Part shown: in pieces, positions 28,386 through 37,101 of the stretch
Layout: each line of letters opens with the position of its first letter
Position numbering within the stretch: position 1 is the stretch's first letter
DNA from: Thalassospira marina
GTDB lineage: Bacteria > Pseudomonadota > Alphaproteobacteria > Rhodospirillales > Thalassospiraceae
Assembly: GCF_002844375.1 (NCBI RefSeq)
Contig: NZ_CP024199.1
Location: 1,934,001-1,998,000, forward strand
Direction: 5' to 3'
DNA: 64,000 nt
Notes under the pieces: generated by a model
What the model was told of the DNA's origin: nothing
The model's input: the letters and a program-made list of their open reading frames with translations, nothing else
Database searches by the model: none
Position numbers and translations under genes: made by a program

Positions 28386-29030
28386 TCATTTGCCAGGGCA
28401 GGAAACGCCCGTACCGCCAAGGCCGCAATATCCATCCGGATTTTTGAACAGATATTGCTGATGGAAATCCTCGGCGTAATAGAAGGTCGGTGCGTCTTCG
28501 ATTTCGGTGGTGATGTCGCTTAGACCGGCACCTTTCAGCGCACCAAGATAGTTTGCGCGTGACGCCAGTGCGGCATCCTTTTGCGTGCCATTGACGGGAT
28601 AAATGACAGAGCGGTATTGCGTGCCAATGTCATTGCCCTGACGCATGCCCTGGGTCGGGTTGTGATTTTCCCAAAAGATTTTCAGAAGCTGGTCATAGGA
28701 AATGACAGATGGATCAAAAACCACCAGAACGACTTCGGCGTGTCCGGTCTGGCCGGAGCATACTTCGCGATAGGTCGGGTTTTGGGTGTAACCACCGGCA
28801 TAGCCAACGGCCGTGCTGTAAACGCCATCCTGTTGCCAGAACAGGCGTTCAGCCCCCCAGAAACAGCCCATACCGAAAACAGCCGTTTCAAGGTGGTCGG
28901 GGAAGGGGCCGGTCAGGGGATTGCCGTTTACTGCGTGGAATTCGGGCACCGGCATGGCATCGGGGCGACCCGGCAATGCCTCGCTGCGGGACGGCATGCG
29001 TGATTTTTCGGGTGGAACGGAATTAAACAT
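28386..29030 (-). CDS. msrA: Peptide-methionine (S)-S-oxide reductase
   Basis: A 214-residue repair enzyme that reduces methionine-S-sulfoxide. The catalytic motif GMGCFWGAE places the nucleophilic Cys at about residue 56. AVGYAGGYTQNPTYREVCSG and WENHNPTQGMRQGNDIGTQY follow as in the long MsrA class, and the tail GLGGTGVSCPGK supplies the resolving Cys. ATG 29030 has GGCAGG upstream; an in-frame TTG at 29036 is unlikely. Cytoplasmic (no signal). Confidence 0.95.
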   Translation of the reverse strand: MFNSVPPEKSRMPSRSEALPGRPDAMPVPEFHAVNGNPLTGPFPDHLETAVFGMGCFWGAERLFWQQDGVYSTAVGYAGGYTQNPTYREVCSGQTGHAEVVLVVFDPSVISYDQLLKIFWENHNPTQGMRQGNDIGTQYRSVIYPVNGTQKDAALASRANYLGALKGAGLSDITTEIEDAPTFYYAEDFHQQYLFKNPDGYCGLGGTGVSCPGK

Positions 29031-29232
29031 GGTCAACCTGCCAGATGAATGAAACGTGTTTCCCGCAATGTAGCCGGGATTTGATGCGGTGCAATCACCG
29101 ATGCTTCAAATTGTCTTGATTGTTTCGTTTTTATCAATCGGCCACGGGCCGCATAATACCATTTGCAGGCCCTGTATTCTATCAAAACAGGGTACGGTAT
29201 TGCGGCGTGTTTCCAAGCGGAAAGTCGGTTGA

Positions 29233-29553
29233 ATGCGGTTCGTTCGGTCTTTCGGGCTGGTGGGTGGTGGTTTGGTGCTGCTGCTTGTGGGCCTGTCCTT
29301 TTTGCCTTTACCCCCACCATTTTTCGGTATGGTTCTAATTGCGATTGCCATACCCATGCTGGCAAGTGGTTCCAAACGTGCGCGTCGCATCATTCAGCAT
29401 ATCCGCTGGAAAATTTATCAGCGAAACGGATTTCTGGAAAAGGCGCTGTATCAGGCACCGCGCTGGATTGGTGTTTACCTGCGTAAAACCGATCCCGGCC
29501 CGGTCACAAGGCGCCTGCGTCAAAAGTCAGTACAGCCACGCTCGATCAGTTAA
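29233..29553 (+). CDS. Small membrane protein, possibly PGPGW-like
   Basis: A 106-residue protein with a hydrophobic N-terminal half (residues about 8-44: two TM segments separated by FLPLPPPFFG) and a basic, Arg-rich tail. The Pro-rich turn between the two helices recalls PGPGW-type small membrane proteins, but the exact PGPGW motif is not present. Strand and spacing suit a stand-alone gene; a bidirectional hairpin follows. Function unknown. Confidence 0.6.
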   Translation: MRFVRSFGLVGGGLVLLLVGLSFLPLPPPFFGMVLIAIAIPMLASGSKRARRIIQHIRWKIYQRNGFLEKALYQAPRWIGVYLRKTDPGPVTRRLRQKSVQPRSIS

Positions 29554-29592
29554 GCTGCTTTTTTCAGCAGGTCGTTGTTCATTCATCAAAAT

Positions 29593-29643
29593 AAATAACG
29601 CCCCCGCCACGGTTAGCGACGGAGGCGTTATTTGAAACATCAG
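29593..29643. terminator. Bidirectional hairpin terminator
   Basis: The 10-bp arms AAATAACGCC / GGCGTTATTT flank a partly paired G+C-rich loop, between converging genes. Confidence 0.75.
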
Positions 29644-29663
29644 ACCCGGCAGTTGTGCCGTGA

Positions 29664-31136
29664 TCAGGGTTCGATATAGCGCACAATGCAATCCAGGCTG
29701 TTTTCTTTAAAGCCCTGGCAGACCTGTGCGGCAACGGCCTTATCGGCGAAATGACCGGTCATCAGGCGGAAATACAGACCCTTGCCCTTGATGGCCAAGG
29801 TGCGCACTTCATGATCGATTCCGTCAAGCAACCCGCCTGATTTCTTTTGAAGCTTCACCCAGCTTGCTTCGGCCATTTCCCGGCTGCGATACGCCGCAAG
29901 CTGCAGGGCATAATAGGGTTGGCCTGCTTTTGCTATGGCGTTACCCGTGGTTTTGACGGGGGCGACGGCTTCGGGCGCTGGTGGGCCCTGGCGTTCGGCT
30001 GTTGTGGTCATTTCCGGCTGGGCCGGTTTTAGCGGTTTATCGTCTGTTGCAGGTTTGGCGGGGGCCATATCCTGTGCCGTTGCCGTTGCCGTTGCCGTTT
30101 CAGCCTTGGCCGGTTTCATTGCTGCGGGTTTGGCTTCGTCCGCACCTGGCACCATGTCATCGGGGACCGGGGCAGGGGCTGGCATTGGCTCCGTCTCTGC
30201 CACGGTCGGGGCTGCGGGCATTGATTGCAAATTGCCATCTTCAGTGGGTGTGCTGTTGGGTTGCAGGCCTGCATTTCGCACACTGGCCGCCCCAACACCA
30301 CCGGTCAGTTCCAGTATTTCAGCTGCCGGTGATTTTTTCGGCGGCTGGCTGGTGGTGATGTCGCTAATGCCAACTGCCTTTTCGCTGGTAATGCTGACAG
30401 GTTCCTTTGGCGGCGTTACGCGGGCAAGCGTTTCGGTATTCGGGCTTACCTCGATCGCAAAGGGCGGGGCCGGAGGATTGTCATCCTCGGGCATCACATC
30501 CACCGGCCCGGCCGTCAGGTAAAAGTCGGTATTGCGTTTGACCTTGGGCGGGTTTGGCATGGTTGGCCCGGGGGCGACCTTTGCCATTTCGACCTTTTCA
30601 TCAATCTCGTCAGATTTCGCCAGTTCCGGGTTGGATACATCCATTGCGGCCAGACGTTGTTGGGCAAGGCGGACAATCTTGCTTGAGAGGTTCACGCCAT
30701 TGCCACATGGCATGGTAAAGGTGCTGTTGGGGTTGGCTGCTGTCAGCCAAAGATAAAGCTTGCGGGCTTCGGCATGATAGCCGCCCAGTTCAAGTTCAAT
30801 GGCCTGTTTCAGGTCATCTTCAGGGCTGGAGCTGATTGCGACGTCTTTGGTGCTTGTTGCAGTCGGTGCTGCGCGCGCAGAAGACAGGTAAATCCCGCGC
30901 GCAGCCGAATTTTCCAGAAACAGCGAGCATGCGGCCATTTGCTGGGCAATGCTGAAATCATCAAAGGTGGTCGGCTGGGTTTCGATACCGGCCATCACAT
31001 CTGGCCGTTCGTTCATGGTTTTCTGGTTGTCTGTCGCGCAACCCGCAAGCAGAAGGCTTGCCGGCACCGTGGCCATAAGCAGGCGCTGTGCCTGGCGAAA
31101 TTTGAGATTCCTGATTGGAAAGCTGATTTTCGCCAT
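29664..31136 (-). CDS. SPOR-domain lipoprotein
   Basis: A 490-residue envelope protein. The N-terminus has a lipoprotein signal with lipobox LLLAGC (Cys at about residue 34), so the protein is likely acylated. A short alpha-helical part with LELGGYHAEARKLYLWL follows. The middle is a long Pro/Ala/Lys/Glu-rich low-complexity linker (about 180-400). The last 80 residues form a SPOR domain (YYALQLAAYRSREMAEASW … RYIEP) that binds denuded septal peptidoglycan. ATG 31136 is preferred over 31148 because the ribosome site GGGGAACG sits in front of it. A role at the division septum is inferred from SPOR. Confidence 0.82.
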   Translation of the reverse strand: MAKISFPIRNLKFRQAQRLLMATVPASLLLAGCATDNQKTMNERPDVMAGIETQPTTFDDFSIAQQMAACSLFLENSAARGIYLSSARAAPTATSTKDVAISSSPEDDLKQAIELELGGYHAEARKLYLWLTAANPNSTFTMPCGNGVNLSSKIVRLAQQRLAAMDVSNPELAKSDEIDEKVEMAKVAPGPTMPNPPKVKRNTDFYLTAGPVDVMPEDDNPPAPPFAIEVSPNTETLARVTPPKEPVSITSEKAVGISDITTSQPPKKSPAAEILELTGGVGAASVRNAGLQPNSTPTEDGNLQSMPAAPTVAETEPMPAPAPVPDDMVPGADEAKPAAMKPAKAETATATATAQDMAPAKPATDDKPLKPAQPEMTTTAERQGPPAPEAVAPVKTTGNAIAKAGQPYYALQLAAYRSREMAEASWVKLQKKSGGLLDGIDHEVRTLAIKGKGLYFRLMTGHFADKAVAAQVCQGFKENSLDCIVRYIEP

Positions 31137-31244
31137 CGTTCCCCACATTCCCCGGCTGTGTATGCAATCGTTTTATTGCACTTATCATGTCTTAGGACGG
31201 GGAACTGTCAAGGCGCAGTTTTGCTATTTTCGTACGCAGGGTGA

Positions 31245-31631
31245 CTAGCGGTTGATAAGCTGAAAAGCGATACCGCCCAGCAAAATCAAAACGGTAAGCG
31301 CCAGCGCGATATTGATGACCGATTTTGTCGCGCGCGAGACAATTTCCGGTGGAATGACCATCGGGCCATTTCCGTGGCGGGCAGGGCCGCTTGTCGCGCT
31401 TGCCAGATTGTCCCGGTTCAGAATTTTGACGACCTGCTTTTTTTCTTTACGGGTGGCATCGTCATATTTGTTTTCCACTACGCGGGCTTCGACATTGTTG
31501 GTATTGTCGAGTGCCTTCTTCGCACTTTCCATTGCGGCCGCATATTCGGATGCTGTTTCCAGTTCCATCTGGGCGCCGGTTGTGCGGGTTACCATCACGG
31601 TATATGTTTTGCGTAGCAGATTGCCTGACAT
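31245..31631 (-). CDS. Conserved-looking hypothetical protein with C-terminal membrane anchor
   Basis: A 128-residue protein. Residues 1-70 are charged and probably alpha/beta (MSGNLLRKTYTVMVTRTTGA). About 30 residues of linker follow, then one hydrophobic segment INIALALTVLILLGGIAFQL at the very C-terminus. This gives a tail-anchored topology with the soluble part in the cytoplasm. No family recognised. It lies 96 bases upstream of the SPOR lipoprotein on the same strand and may be co-transcribed. Confidence 0.6.
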   Translation of the reverse strand: MSGNLLRKTYTVMVTRTTGAQMELETASEYAAAMESAKKALDNTNNVEARVVENKYDDATRKEKKQVVKILNRDNLASATSGPARHGNGPMVIPPEIVSRATKSVINIALALTVLILLGGIAFQLINR

Positions 31632-32000
31632 TGAGACTCACTAAAAGCAATGGGTACGGGTTTCAGGATGCCCTAGTCTTCCGAGAATGTATATCTATAC
31701 GTACGGCTATTTTGTTGCGTTGCGGCAAGAAAATAACTGCTGTATCGATGCATTGCAAAAGCCTGGGCACGTTGCCGGATTGGCGCTGTTTTCCTTAAAG
31801 TTTGGTTCGGATTTGCTCTCTATATTGTTAGGCGATGCCTCGAAACAAGATGAGACGGGCGAGAAAATCGAACTGTGAATTTTATGTGTTAGCGATCCTG
31901 GCGCCGGGCCGTAACGAGCACGATTCCCCAGGCAGCAAAAACCCTTCACCGATCAGACCGGGAAGGGCTTTTGGATGATGGGTGTTGTCGGGGGCCGGTG
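31632..32000. other. Intergenic region; nothing convincing beyond a terminator
   Basis: These 369 bases contain a 63-codon ORF on the plus strand without ribosome site and an intrinsic terminator for the TPR gene (listed separately). No other structure seen. Confidence 0.5.
31937..31972 (-). terminator. Intrinsic terminator after the TPR-protein gene
   Basis: The arms AAAACCCTTC / GAAGGGCTTTT; on the minus strand the stem CCCTTC…GAAGGG is followed by TTTTTGC. It lies 28 bases after the stop. Confidence 0.75.
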
Positions 32001-32477
32001 TTACCAGCTTGAAGATTTGCCATCCAGCGCGTTGCTAAGGTCTTTATATTGTTCGCAGTCCGTACCGCAAACTTCTTTCAGACGGGCAAGGTTTTCCTTT
32101 GCCATGTCAACGCGGCCAGTCTGGATATAAAGTTCGCCCTGGTATTCAAGCGCCCCGCGATGGTCCGGGTTGATTTCAAGGGCTTTTTCATAGTTGGCTT
32201 CTGCTGATTTCATATCGCCCGATTTACGCTGGCTATAGGCAAGATAATTCAGCACGTCGGCATTTTCCGGATCGGCTTTGTTCATTTTTTTCAGGCTGTC
32301 GATCGCATCTGAATATTTGCCAGCATCAATCATTTTAACGACTTTTGGCAGGTCCGTCGGGGTGTCGTCACTGGAGCTGCTGAAAAAGCCAGCAGCAAAG
32401 CCGCTAGAGCTATAAAGGCAAACCGCACCGGCGACGGTTGCGATGCGGGCAAACTGGACAAATGTTTGTTTGTTCAT
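32001..32477 (-). CDS. Secreted TPR-repeat protein
   Basis: A 158-residue protein with a Sec signal (cleavage near residue 29, …SGFAA). At least two TPR units follow: MIDAGKYSDAIDSLKKMNKA, LNYLAYSQRKSGDMKSAEAN and ALEYQGELYIQTGRVDMAKE. Two Cys near the end (VCGTDCEQY) could form a disulphide in the periplasm. It probably serves as a protein-interaction scaffold; specific role unknown. Single-gene unit closed by a terminator. Confidence 0.8.
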   Translation of the reverse strand: MNKQTFVQFARIATVAGAVCLYSSSGFAAGFFSSSSDDTPTDLPKVVKMIDAGKYSDAIDSLKKMNKADPENADVLNYLAYSQRKSGDMKSAEANYEKALEINPDHRGALEYQGELYIQTGRVDMAKENLARLKEVCGTDCEQYKDLSNALDGKSSSW

Positions 32478-32630
32478 CTGAAGCTCGTGCTTTCCATGGG
32501 GTAGGGCGTTAGGGCGGGGGCAATGCCGTGTTTGTGCATTACGCGCCTATTATATCCATACTACGCAAACCAGTATCTCACAGGTCAGCCGGTTCTTGTA
32601 ACTAATGTGTGACCAGCCTGTGAAAAGGCA

Positions 32631-32664
32631 TGAAAAAGGCCCGCAAGCATGTGCCTGCGGGCCC
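32631..32664 (-). terminator. Intrinsic terminator of thrS
   Basis: On the minus strand the stem GGCCCGCA / TGCGGGCC (32638-32663) is followed by TTTTTCA. It starts 31 bases after the thrS stop. Confidence 0.88.
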
Positions 32665-32694
32665 TGGTATCGTTTGTTCGAACGGTCAGAAACC

Positions 32695-34626
32695 TTAGAA
32701 ATCGGCTTCGATCACGCGGTCCTGAATTTCACGAACCATATCTTCTGCCAGATCGGCGATCGCCACGGTTTTCTGATGTTTGAAGCCAAGGCGACGAACC
32801 GAAGCGGTTTTTTCTTCCGCTTCGCGTTTACCCAGCGCCAGGATCAGCGGGATCTTGGCATGGCTGTGTTCACGCACCTTGTAGCTGATCTTTTCATTGC
32901 GCAGATCAAGCTCGACATTCAGGCCCTTGGCCGCCAGTGCTTCTTTCACTTCACGGGCGTAATCGTCTGCCTCGTTGGTGATGGTGCAAATGACGGCGTG
33001 AACCGGCGACAGCCAAAGCGGCAGGCGGCCCGCATAGTTTTCGATCAGAATGCCGATAAAGCGTTCGAGTGAACCCAAAATGGCGCGGTGAAGCATGACA
33101 GGGCGGTATTTTTCGCCGTCTTCACCCATATAGGTCGCATCAAGACGTTCGGGCAGCACAAAGTCCGCCTGAAGCGTGCCACACTGCCAGTCACGGCCGA
33201 TGGCATCACGCAGAACGAATTCAAGCTTCGGACCGTAAAACGCCCCTTCACCCGGATTGATTTCCAGTTTCAGGCCAGCAGCTTCGGATGCTTCACGCAG
33301 TGCGCTTTCGGCTTTGTCCCAGATTTCGTCAGAACCGGCACGGACTTCCGGGCGGTCAGAGAATTTGACGACGATATCGGTAAAGCCGAAATCCTTGTAA
33401 ACCGATTTCAGAAGGTCACAGAAAATCTTGGTTTCGGAAACGATCTGGTCTTCGGTACAGAAAATATGCGCGTCATCCTGAATGAACTGGCGCACACGCA
33501 TGATACCGTGCAAACCGCCAGACGGTTCATTACGGTGGCAGCAGCCAAATTCGGCCATACGCAGCGGCAGGTCACGATAGGACTTGCTGCCCATACGGAA
33601 AATCTGCACGTGGCACGGGCAGTTCATCGGCTTAAGGGCAAGAACCTTTTCATCCGTATCCGGGGCAGTCGTGAACATGTTTTCACGGAACTTTTCCCAG
33701 TGACCGGATTTTTCCCAAAGAACGCGGTCCACCAGCTGCGGCGTGCGAACTTCCTGATAGCCGGCATTGCCAAGGCGATCACGGATATAGTTTTCAACCT
33801 TGCGATACAGCTTCCAGCCTTTGTCATGCCAGAAAACCGACCCCTGGGCTTCTTCCTGCATGTGGAACAGGTCCATTTCGCGGCCAAGGCGGCGATGGTC
33901 GCGTTTTTCGGCTTCTTCAAGCATATGAAGATAGGCATCAAGCTGTTCCTGCGTTTCCCAGCAGGTGCCGTAAATACGCTGCAGCATTTCGTTATCGGAA
34001 TTACCGCGCCAATAGGCACCGGCAACCTTCATAAGTTTGAAGGCCTTGCCAATTTTACCCGTGGAGGGCGCATGCGGCCCGCGGCAAAGGTCGATAAAGT
34101 TGCCCTGGCGATAGCAGGTGATCGTTTCCGTTTCCGGAAGGTCACGAATGATCTCGGCTTTGTAGTCTTCGCCCTTATCAAGGAAGAACTTGATCGCTTC
34201 GTTACGATCCCAGACTTCACGTTCGATCTTTTCATTACGATCAACGATTTCTTTCATCCGCTTTTCGATCTTGACCAGATCGTCGGGCGTGAAAGGCGTT
34301 TTACGGGCAAAATCGTAATAAAAGCCGTTTTCGATGGACGGGCCGATCGTGACCTGCGTGTCAGGATACAGTTCCTGCACGGCTTCGGCCATGACATGCG
34401 CGCAATCGTGGCGGATCAGCGGCAATACTTCTTCATGCCCTTTGGTTACGATCTCGATGGTTGCATCAGTATCGATCTCGCGGCCAAGATCGCGGACTTC
34501 ACCGTTAACGATAATGGCAAAGGATTTCTTTGCCAGTGAACTGCTGATGCTTTTGGCAACATCGAAACCCGAAACAGGACCGTCAAATTCACGTACGGCG
34601 CCGTCCGGAAGCGTAAGGGCAATCAT
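32695..34626 (-). CDS. thrS: Threonine--tRNA ligase
   Basis: A 643-residue class II synthetase with the full ThrRS layout. The TGS domain is 1-60 and the editing/SAD region about 65-240 (HDCAHVMAEAVQELYPDTQV; YRQGNFIDLCRGPH). The catalytic core has MNCPCHVQIF (zinc Cys) and motif 2 FGCCHRNEPSGGLHGIMRVR, and the C-terminal anticodon domain includes LRNEKISYKVREHSHAKIP. Length equals the family norm (about 640). The leader upstream contains several hairpins, listed separately. Essential housekeeping gene. Confidence 0.97.
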   Translation of the reverse strand: MIALTLPDGAVREFDGPVSGFDVAKSISSSLAKKSFAIIVNGEVRDLGREIDTDATIEIVTKGHEEVLPLIRHDCAHVMAEAVQELYPDTQVTIGPSIENGFYYDFARKTPFTPDDLVKIEKRMKEIVDRNEKIEREVWDRNEAIKFFLDKGEDYKAEIIRDLPETETITCYRQGNFIDLCRGPHAPSTGKIGKAFKLMKVAGAYWRGNSDNEMLQRIYGTCWETQEQLDAYLHMLEEAEKRDHRRLGREMDLFHMQEEAQGSVFWHDKGWKLYRKVENYIRDRLGNAGYQEVRTPQLVDRVLWEKSGHWEKFRENMFTTAPDTDEKVLALKPMNCPCHVQIFRMGSKSYRDLPLRMAEFGCCHRNEPSGGLHGIMRVRQFIQDDAHIFCTEDQIVSETKIFCDLLKSVYKDFGFTDIVVKFSDRPEVRAGSDEIWDKAESALREASEAAGLKLEINPGEGAFYGPKLEFVLRDAIGRDWQCGTLQADFVLPERLDATYMGEDGEKYRPVMLHRAILGSLERFIGILIENYAGRLPLWLSPVHAVICTITNEADDYAREVKEALAAKGLNVELDLRNEKISYKVREHSHAKIPLILALGKREAEEKTASVRRLGFKHQKTVAIADLAEDMVREIQDRVIEADF

Positions 34627-34982
34627 GTTCTGCTCAACTCTGCTTTTTCATGCGGGCGAAATAATCAAGGCGCACACCTTATACCCGTTGTTATAACGGG
34701 AAGTCTGCACAAGAAAACGAATTTTGGGATGGGGTCAAGTTCGCTCTTTTAAAAAAGCGACTTCAAAGGCAGCAAAAAACGCTGCACTGCCATTCTGGCG
34801 TGCAGTAAATTCTGTCTTCATCAATTTTTTGTCGGCTGCGCCGTTCATTGATGCTTTCCCGTTTGTTGCTGCTCAAATATAACAGGCTATTGCCGGCGGG
34901 CAAGCCGGAACTGGCTGATATCGGCCCAATTATCTGAATAATAATCATCAGGCGCCACCACGCCCATCAGGAAATCGTCACC
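34627..34982 (-). promoter_or_regulatory. thrS leader with terminator-like and other hairpins
   Basis: No minus-strand gene lies upstream here (the MFS gene at 34983 is divergent), so these structures belong to the thrS leader. CTGCACGCC / GGC(a)GTGCAG (about 34782-34805, one bulge) is followed on the minus strand by CGTTTTTTGC, a terminator-like unit. A near-perfect 20-base palindrome (TCGCTcTTTT / AAAAaAGCGA) lies at 34741-34760. CCCGTT-gttat-AACGGG lies at 34684-34700, close to the start codon. This is consistent with attenuation or translational control of thrS. Confidence 0.5.
34735..34848 (-). CDS. Possible 37-residue leader ORF upstream of thrS
   Basis: ATG 34848 follows AACGGGAAAGC and opens a 37-codon frame (begins MNGAADKKLM, ends LKERT) that runs straight through the terminator-like hairpin. 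Three Thr codons are present but not in a row, so it is not a classic Thr-rich leader peptide. It may be chance; listed because its placement over the hairpin would allow translation-dependent control. Confidence 0.25.
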   Translation of the reverse strand: MNGAADKKLMKTEFTARQNGSAAFFAAFEVAFLKERT

Positions 34983-36179
34983 ATGCCCAGCCCCGAAGTC
35001 AGACGTAACGTTATTGTTCTCAGTCTGTGTGTTGCCCTTTCGGCAAGTGCGATGTCACTTCTTTTTACTGTGGCCGCTGTTATTGGCTATTCACTGGCCC
35101 CCGATAAATCCCTGTCGACACTGCCGGTATCGGCAACCATGATTGCAATGCTGGTTACAACCGCACCCGCAGCCTTCATGATGAAACGTTACGGGCGGCG
35201 CATTGGCTTTGCTGTTGGCTGTTTCATTGGCATGTGTGGTGCCATTTCGGGCATGGGTGCCGTTTACTGGGGTAATTTCTGGCTGATGTGCGCGGCTGGC
35301 GCCTTTATCGGCTCGGCCAATGCCATTGCCATGCAATACCGCTTTGCCGCAGCCGAGGCAGCCCCGGCCGAATTTCGATCCCGCGCCATTTCATTTACCA
35401 TGCTGGGCGGGGTGCTGGCGGCGTTTATCGGGCCGAACCTGGCAAGCTTTGCGCGCAACTGGTTTGATACAGTGCCGTTTCTTGGCACATTTTGTGCGCT
35501 GTTTGGCCTGCAATTGTTGCTTTTGCTGGCGATTTCGCAATTGCGCTTGCCCGAAACCCACAAAAAGGTCCATGACGAACCCGCCCGTCCGTTAGGCGAG
35601 ATATTCCGGGTGCCAGGCGTGCTGGTTGCCATTGTGGGGGCCGCCCTTGGTTACGCCGTCATGAGCTTTGTAATGACAGCAACGCCGCTTGCCATTCTTG
35701 ATTGCAATTATGCCTTTGGTGATGCTGCTTTTATTATTCAGTGGCATGTGGTCGGGATGTATGCGCCGGGCTTTTTTACCGGCAGTTTGATCCGCCGGTT
35801 TGGTTCGCTTGCCATTATCCAGATCGGGGCGGTGATTACGCTGGGCTGTCTGTTGTTCGGGCTGGCCGGCGTTGACCTGCTGGCGAATTTCTGGCCCGCC
35901 CTGGTGTTGCTGGGCATTGGCTGGAATTTCATGTTTGTGGGCGCGACCACGCTTTTGACGGAAAATTATCGCCCGGCAGAACAGGCACGTATCCAGGCGA
36001 TTAACGAATTTGCCGTGTTTGGCACCGTTGCTGTTGCATCCCTTTCTGCCGGGTCGATTTATGCCGGGGCAGGATGGTCGGTTCTGCTGATGTCGGCTGG
36101 GTTGCCGGTCGGGCTGGTGATGCTGATTGTAGCGATTTATGCGGTTTATAAACGGAACCTTGCACGCAAAACCATCTGA
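34983..36179 (+). CDS. Major facilitator superfamily transporter
   Basis: A 398-residue inner-membrane carrier with 12 predicted TM segments. Loop 2-3 has MKRYGRRIGFAVGCFIG, the MFS motif A position, and the central loop contains LRLPETHKKVHDEPARPLGE. The mid-protein second half begins IFRVPGVLVAIVGAALGYAV. It is divergent from thrS. The substrate is not evident; family members of this type are often drug or metabolite exporters. Confidence 0.88.
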   Translation: MPSPEVRRNVIVLSLCVALSASAMSLLFTVAAVIGYSLAPDKSLSTLPVSATMIAMLVTTAPAAFMMKRYGRRIGFAVGCFIGMCGAISGMGAVYWGNFWLMCAAGAFIGSANAIAMQYRFAAAEAAPAEFRSRAISFTMLGGVLAAFIGPNLASFARNWFDTVPFLGTFCALFGLQLLLLLAISQLRLPETHKKVHDEPARPLGEIFRVPGVLVAIVGAALGYAVMSFVMTATPLAILDCNYAFGDAAFIIQWHVVGMYAPGFFTGSLIRRFGSLAIIQIGAVITLGCLLFGLAGVDLLANFWPALVLLGIGWNFMFVGATTLLTENYRPAEQARIQAINEFAVFGTVAVASLSAGSIYAGAGWSVLLMSAGLPVGLVMLIVAIYAVYKRNLARKTI

Positions 36180-36214
36180 TCATTCTTGTACCGTTTTGAT
36201 GCGTTTTAAAACGC

Positions 36215-36892
36215 TTAATGCTTGCCCGACAGAATTTCGAGCGCATGGGAGCGAAATTCACGGTTATAGAGCACCACAATCACCCAGCTTGCACCGAGCA
36301 TGAAGGCATAGGGGTGATAAAACCAGGCCAGGGCGGACAGGGCAAAGAAATAGGCGCGAATGCCGCGATTGAAATTATGGGCGGACATCATGCTCATGCG
36401 GGCAGCCTGGGCCGCAATGTTCGCGCCTTTTTCGTGGTTGGCTTCCGGGGCGGCGCCAATCAGGATTGAACAGTAATTTGACAGCCGGAATGCCCAGGTG
36501 AATTTGAAAAAGGCATAAACAAAGATCAGCATCAAAAACACGACCTTGCAATTCCAAAGCAAAGGTGTGGATGCTGCCGCATAGGGCAGGGCGGAAATCA
36601 GTTCCAATCCTTCCTTGCTGTAGCCCAGCAGCGCACCAAGGCCGACCAGCACCAGGATGGTTGTTGATGAAAAGAAGCTGATAGCCGTGATCAGGTTGCC
36701 AGCGATGGATGTGTCAATCATCCGCAGATTGCGCTTGAGCATCTGTTCCATCCAGCGATGGCGATTGCGTGCCATAAGGGCGGAAATGCTTTTGCGACGG
36801 CGCGCGCTGCTATCGGCGTAAAATGTATAGCCTGCCCACCAGCACAGCGCCCAGGCAAGTGCGAGCGCATCATGCAATGTTGTTGTTACCAT
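36215..36892 (-). CDS. DUF599-family membrane protein
   Basis: A 225-residue inner-membrane protein with four or five TM segments. It has the DUF599 hallmarks: an N-terminal WWAGYTFYAD region, RNLRMIDTSIAGNLITAISF at about 54-73, FKFTWAFRLSNYCSILIGAA near 128-147 and NRGIRAYFFALSALAWFYHP. The function of the family is unknown. It converges on the MFS gene with 35 bases between stops. Confidence 0.88.
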   Translation of the reverse strand: MVTTTLHDALALAWALCWWAGYTFYADSSARRRKSISALMARNRHRWMEQMLKRNLRMIDTSIAGNLITAISFFSSTTILVLVGLGALLGYSKEGLELISALPYAAASTPLLWNCKVVFLMLIFVYAFFKFTWAFRLSNYCSILIGAAPEANHEKGANIAAQAARMSMMSAHNFNRGIRAYFFALSALAWFYHPYAFMLGASWVIVVLYNREFRSHALEILSGKH

Positions 36893-37101
36893 TTATGTTT
36901 TTCTTCCCCTTCTTATGGTGGGGGATCATATCATTGAATGGGGCGGTTGGCTTTGGTGTTTATCCTCGCAGATTGTGGGTATGCGGTTTATATTGGCCCG
37001 CGTGATGGCAGATGAAGAATTGCTGAAAATCATCGCCGACGGGTTGTTTTCTGGCCCGAGAAAGAGTATCAGCGGCGCAAATTTAACGGAGCTAATACCC
37101 C

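Noticed and set aside
29900..30600. Possible coding on the plus strand (195 codons, Gly/Ala/Ser-rich)
   Set aside because: Antisense of the Pro/Ala-rich linker of the SPOR lipoprotein.
31687..31878. 63-codon ORF between two minus-strand genes
   Set aside because: No start signal and no protein-like pattern.
33088..34539. 483-codon ORF antisense to thrS
   Set aside because: It lies entirely opposite a textbook thrS; composition is that expected from the codon-position bias of the sense gene, and no domain or ribosome site is visible.
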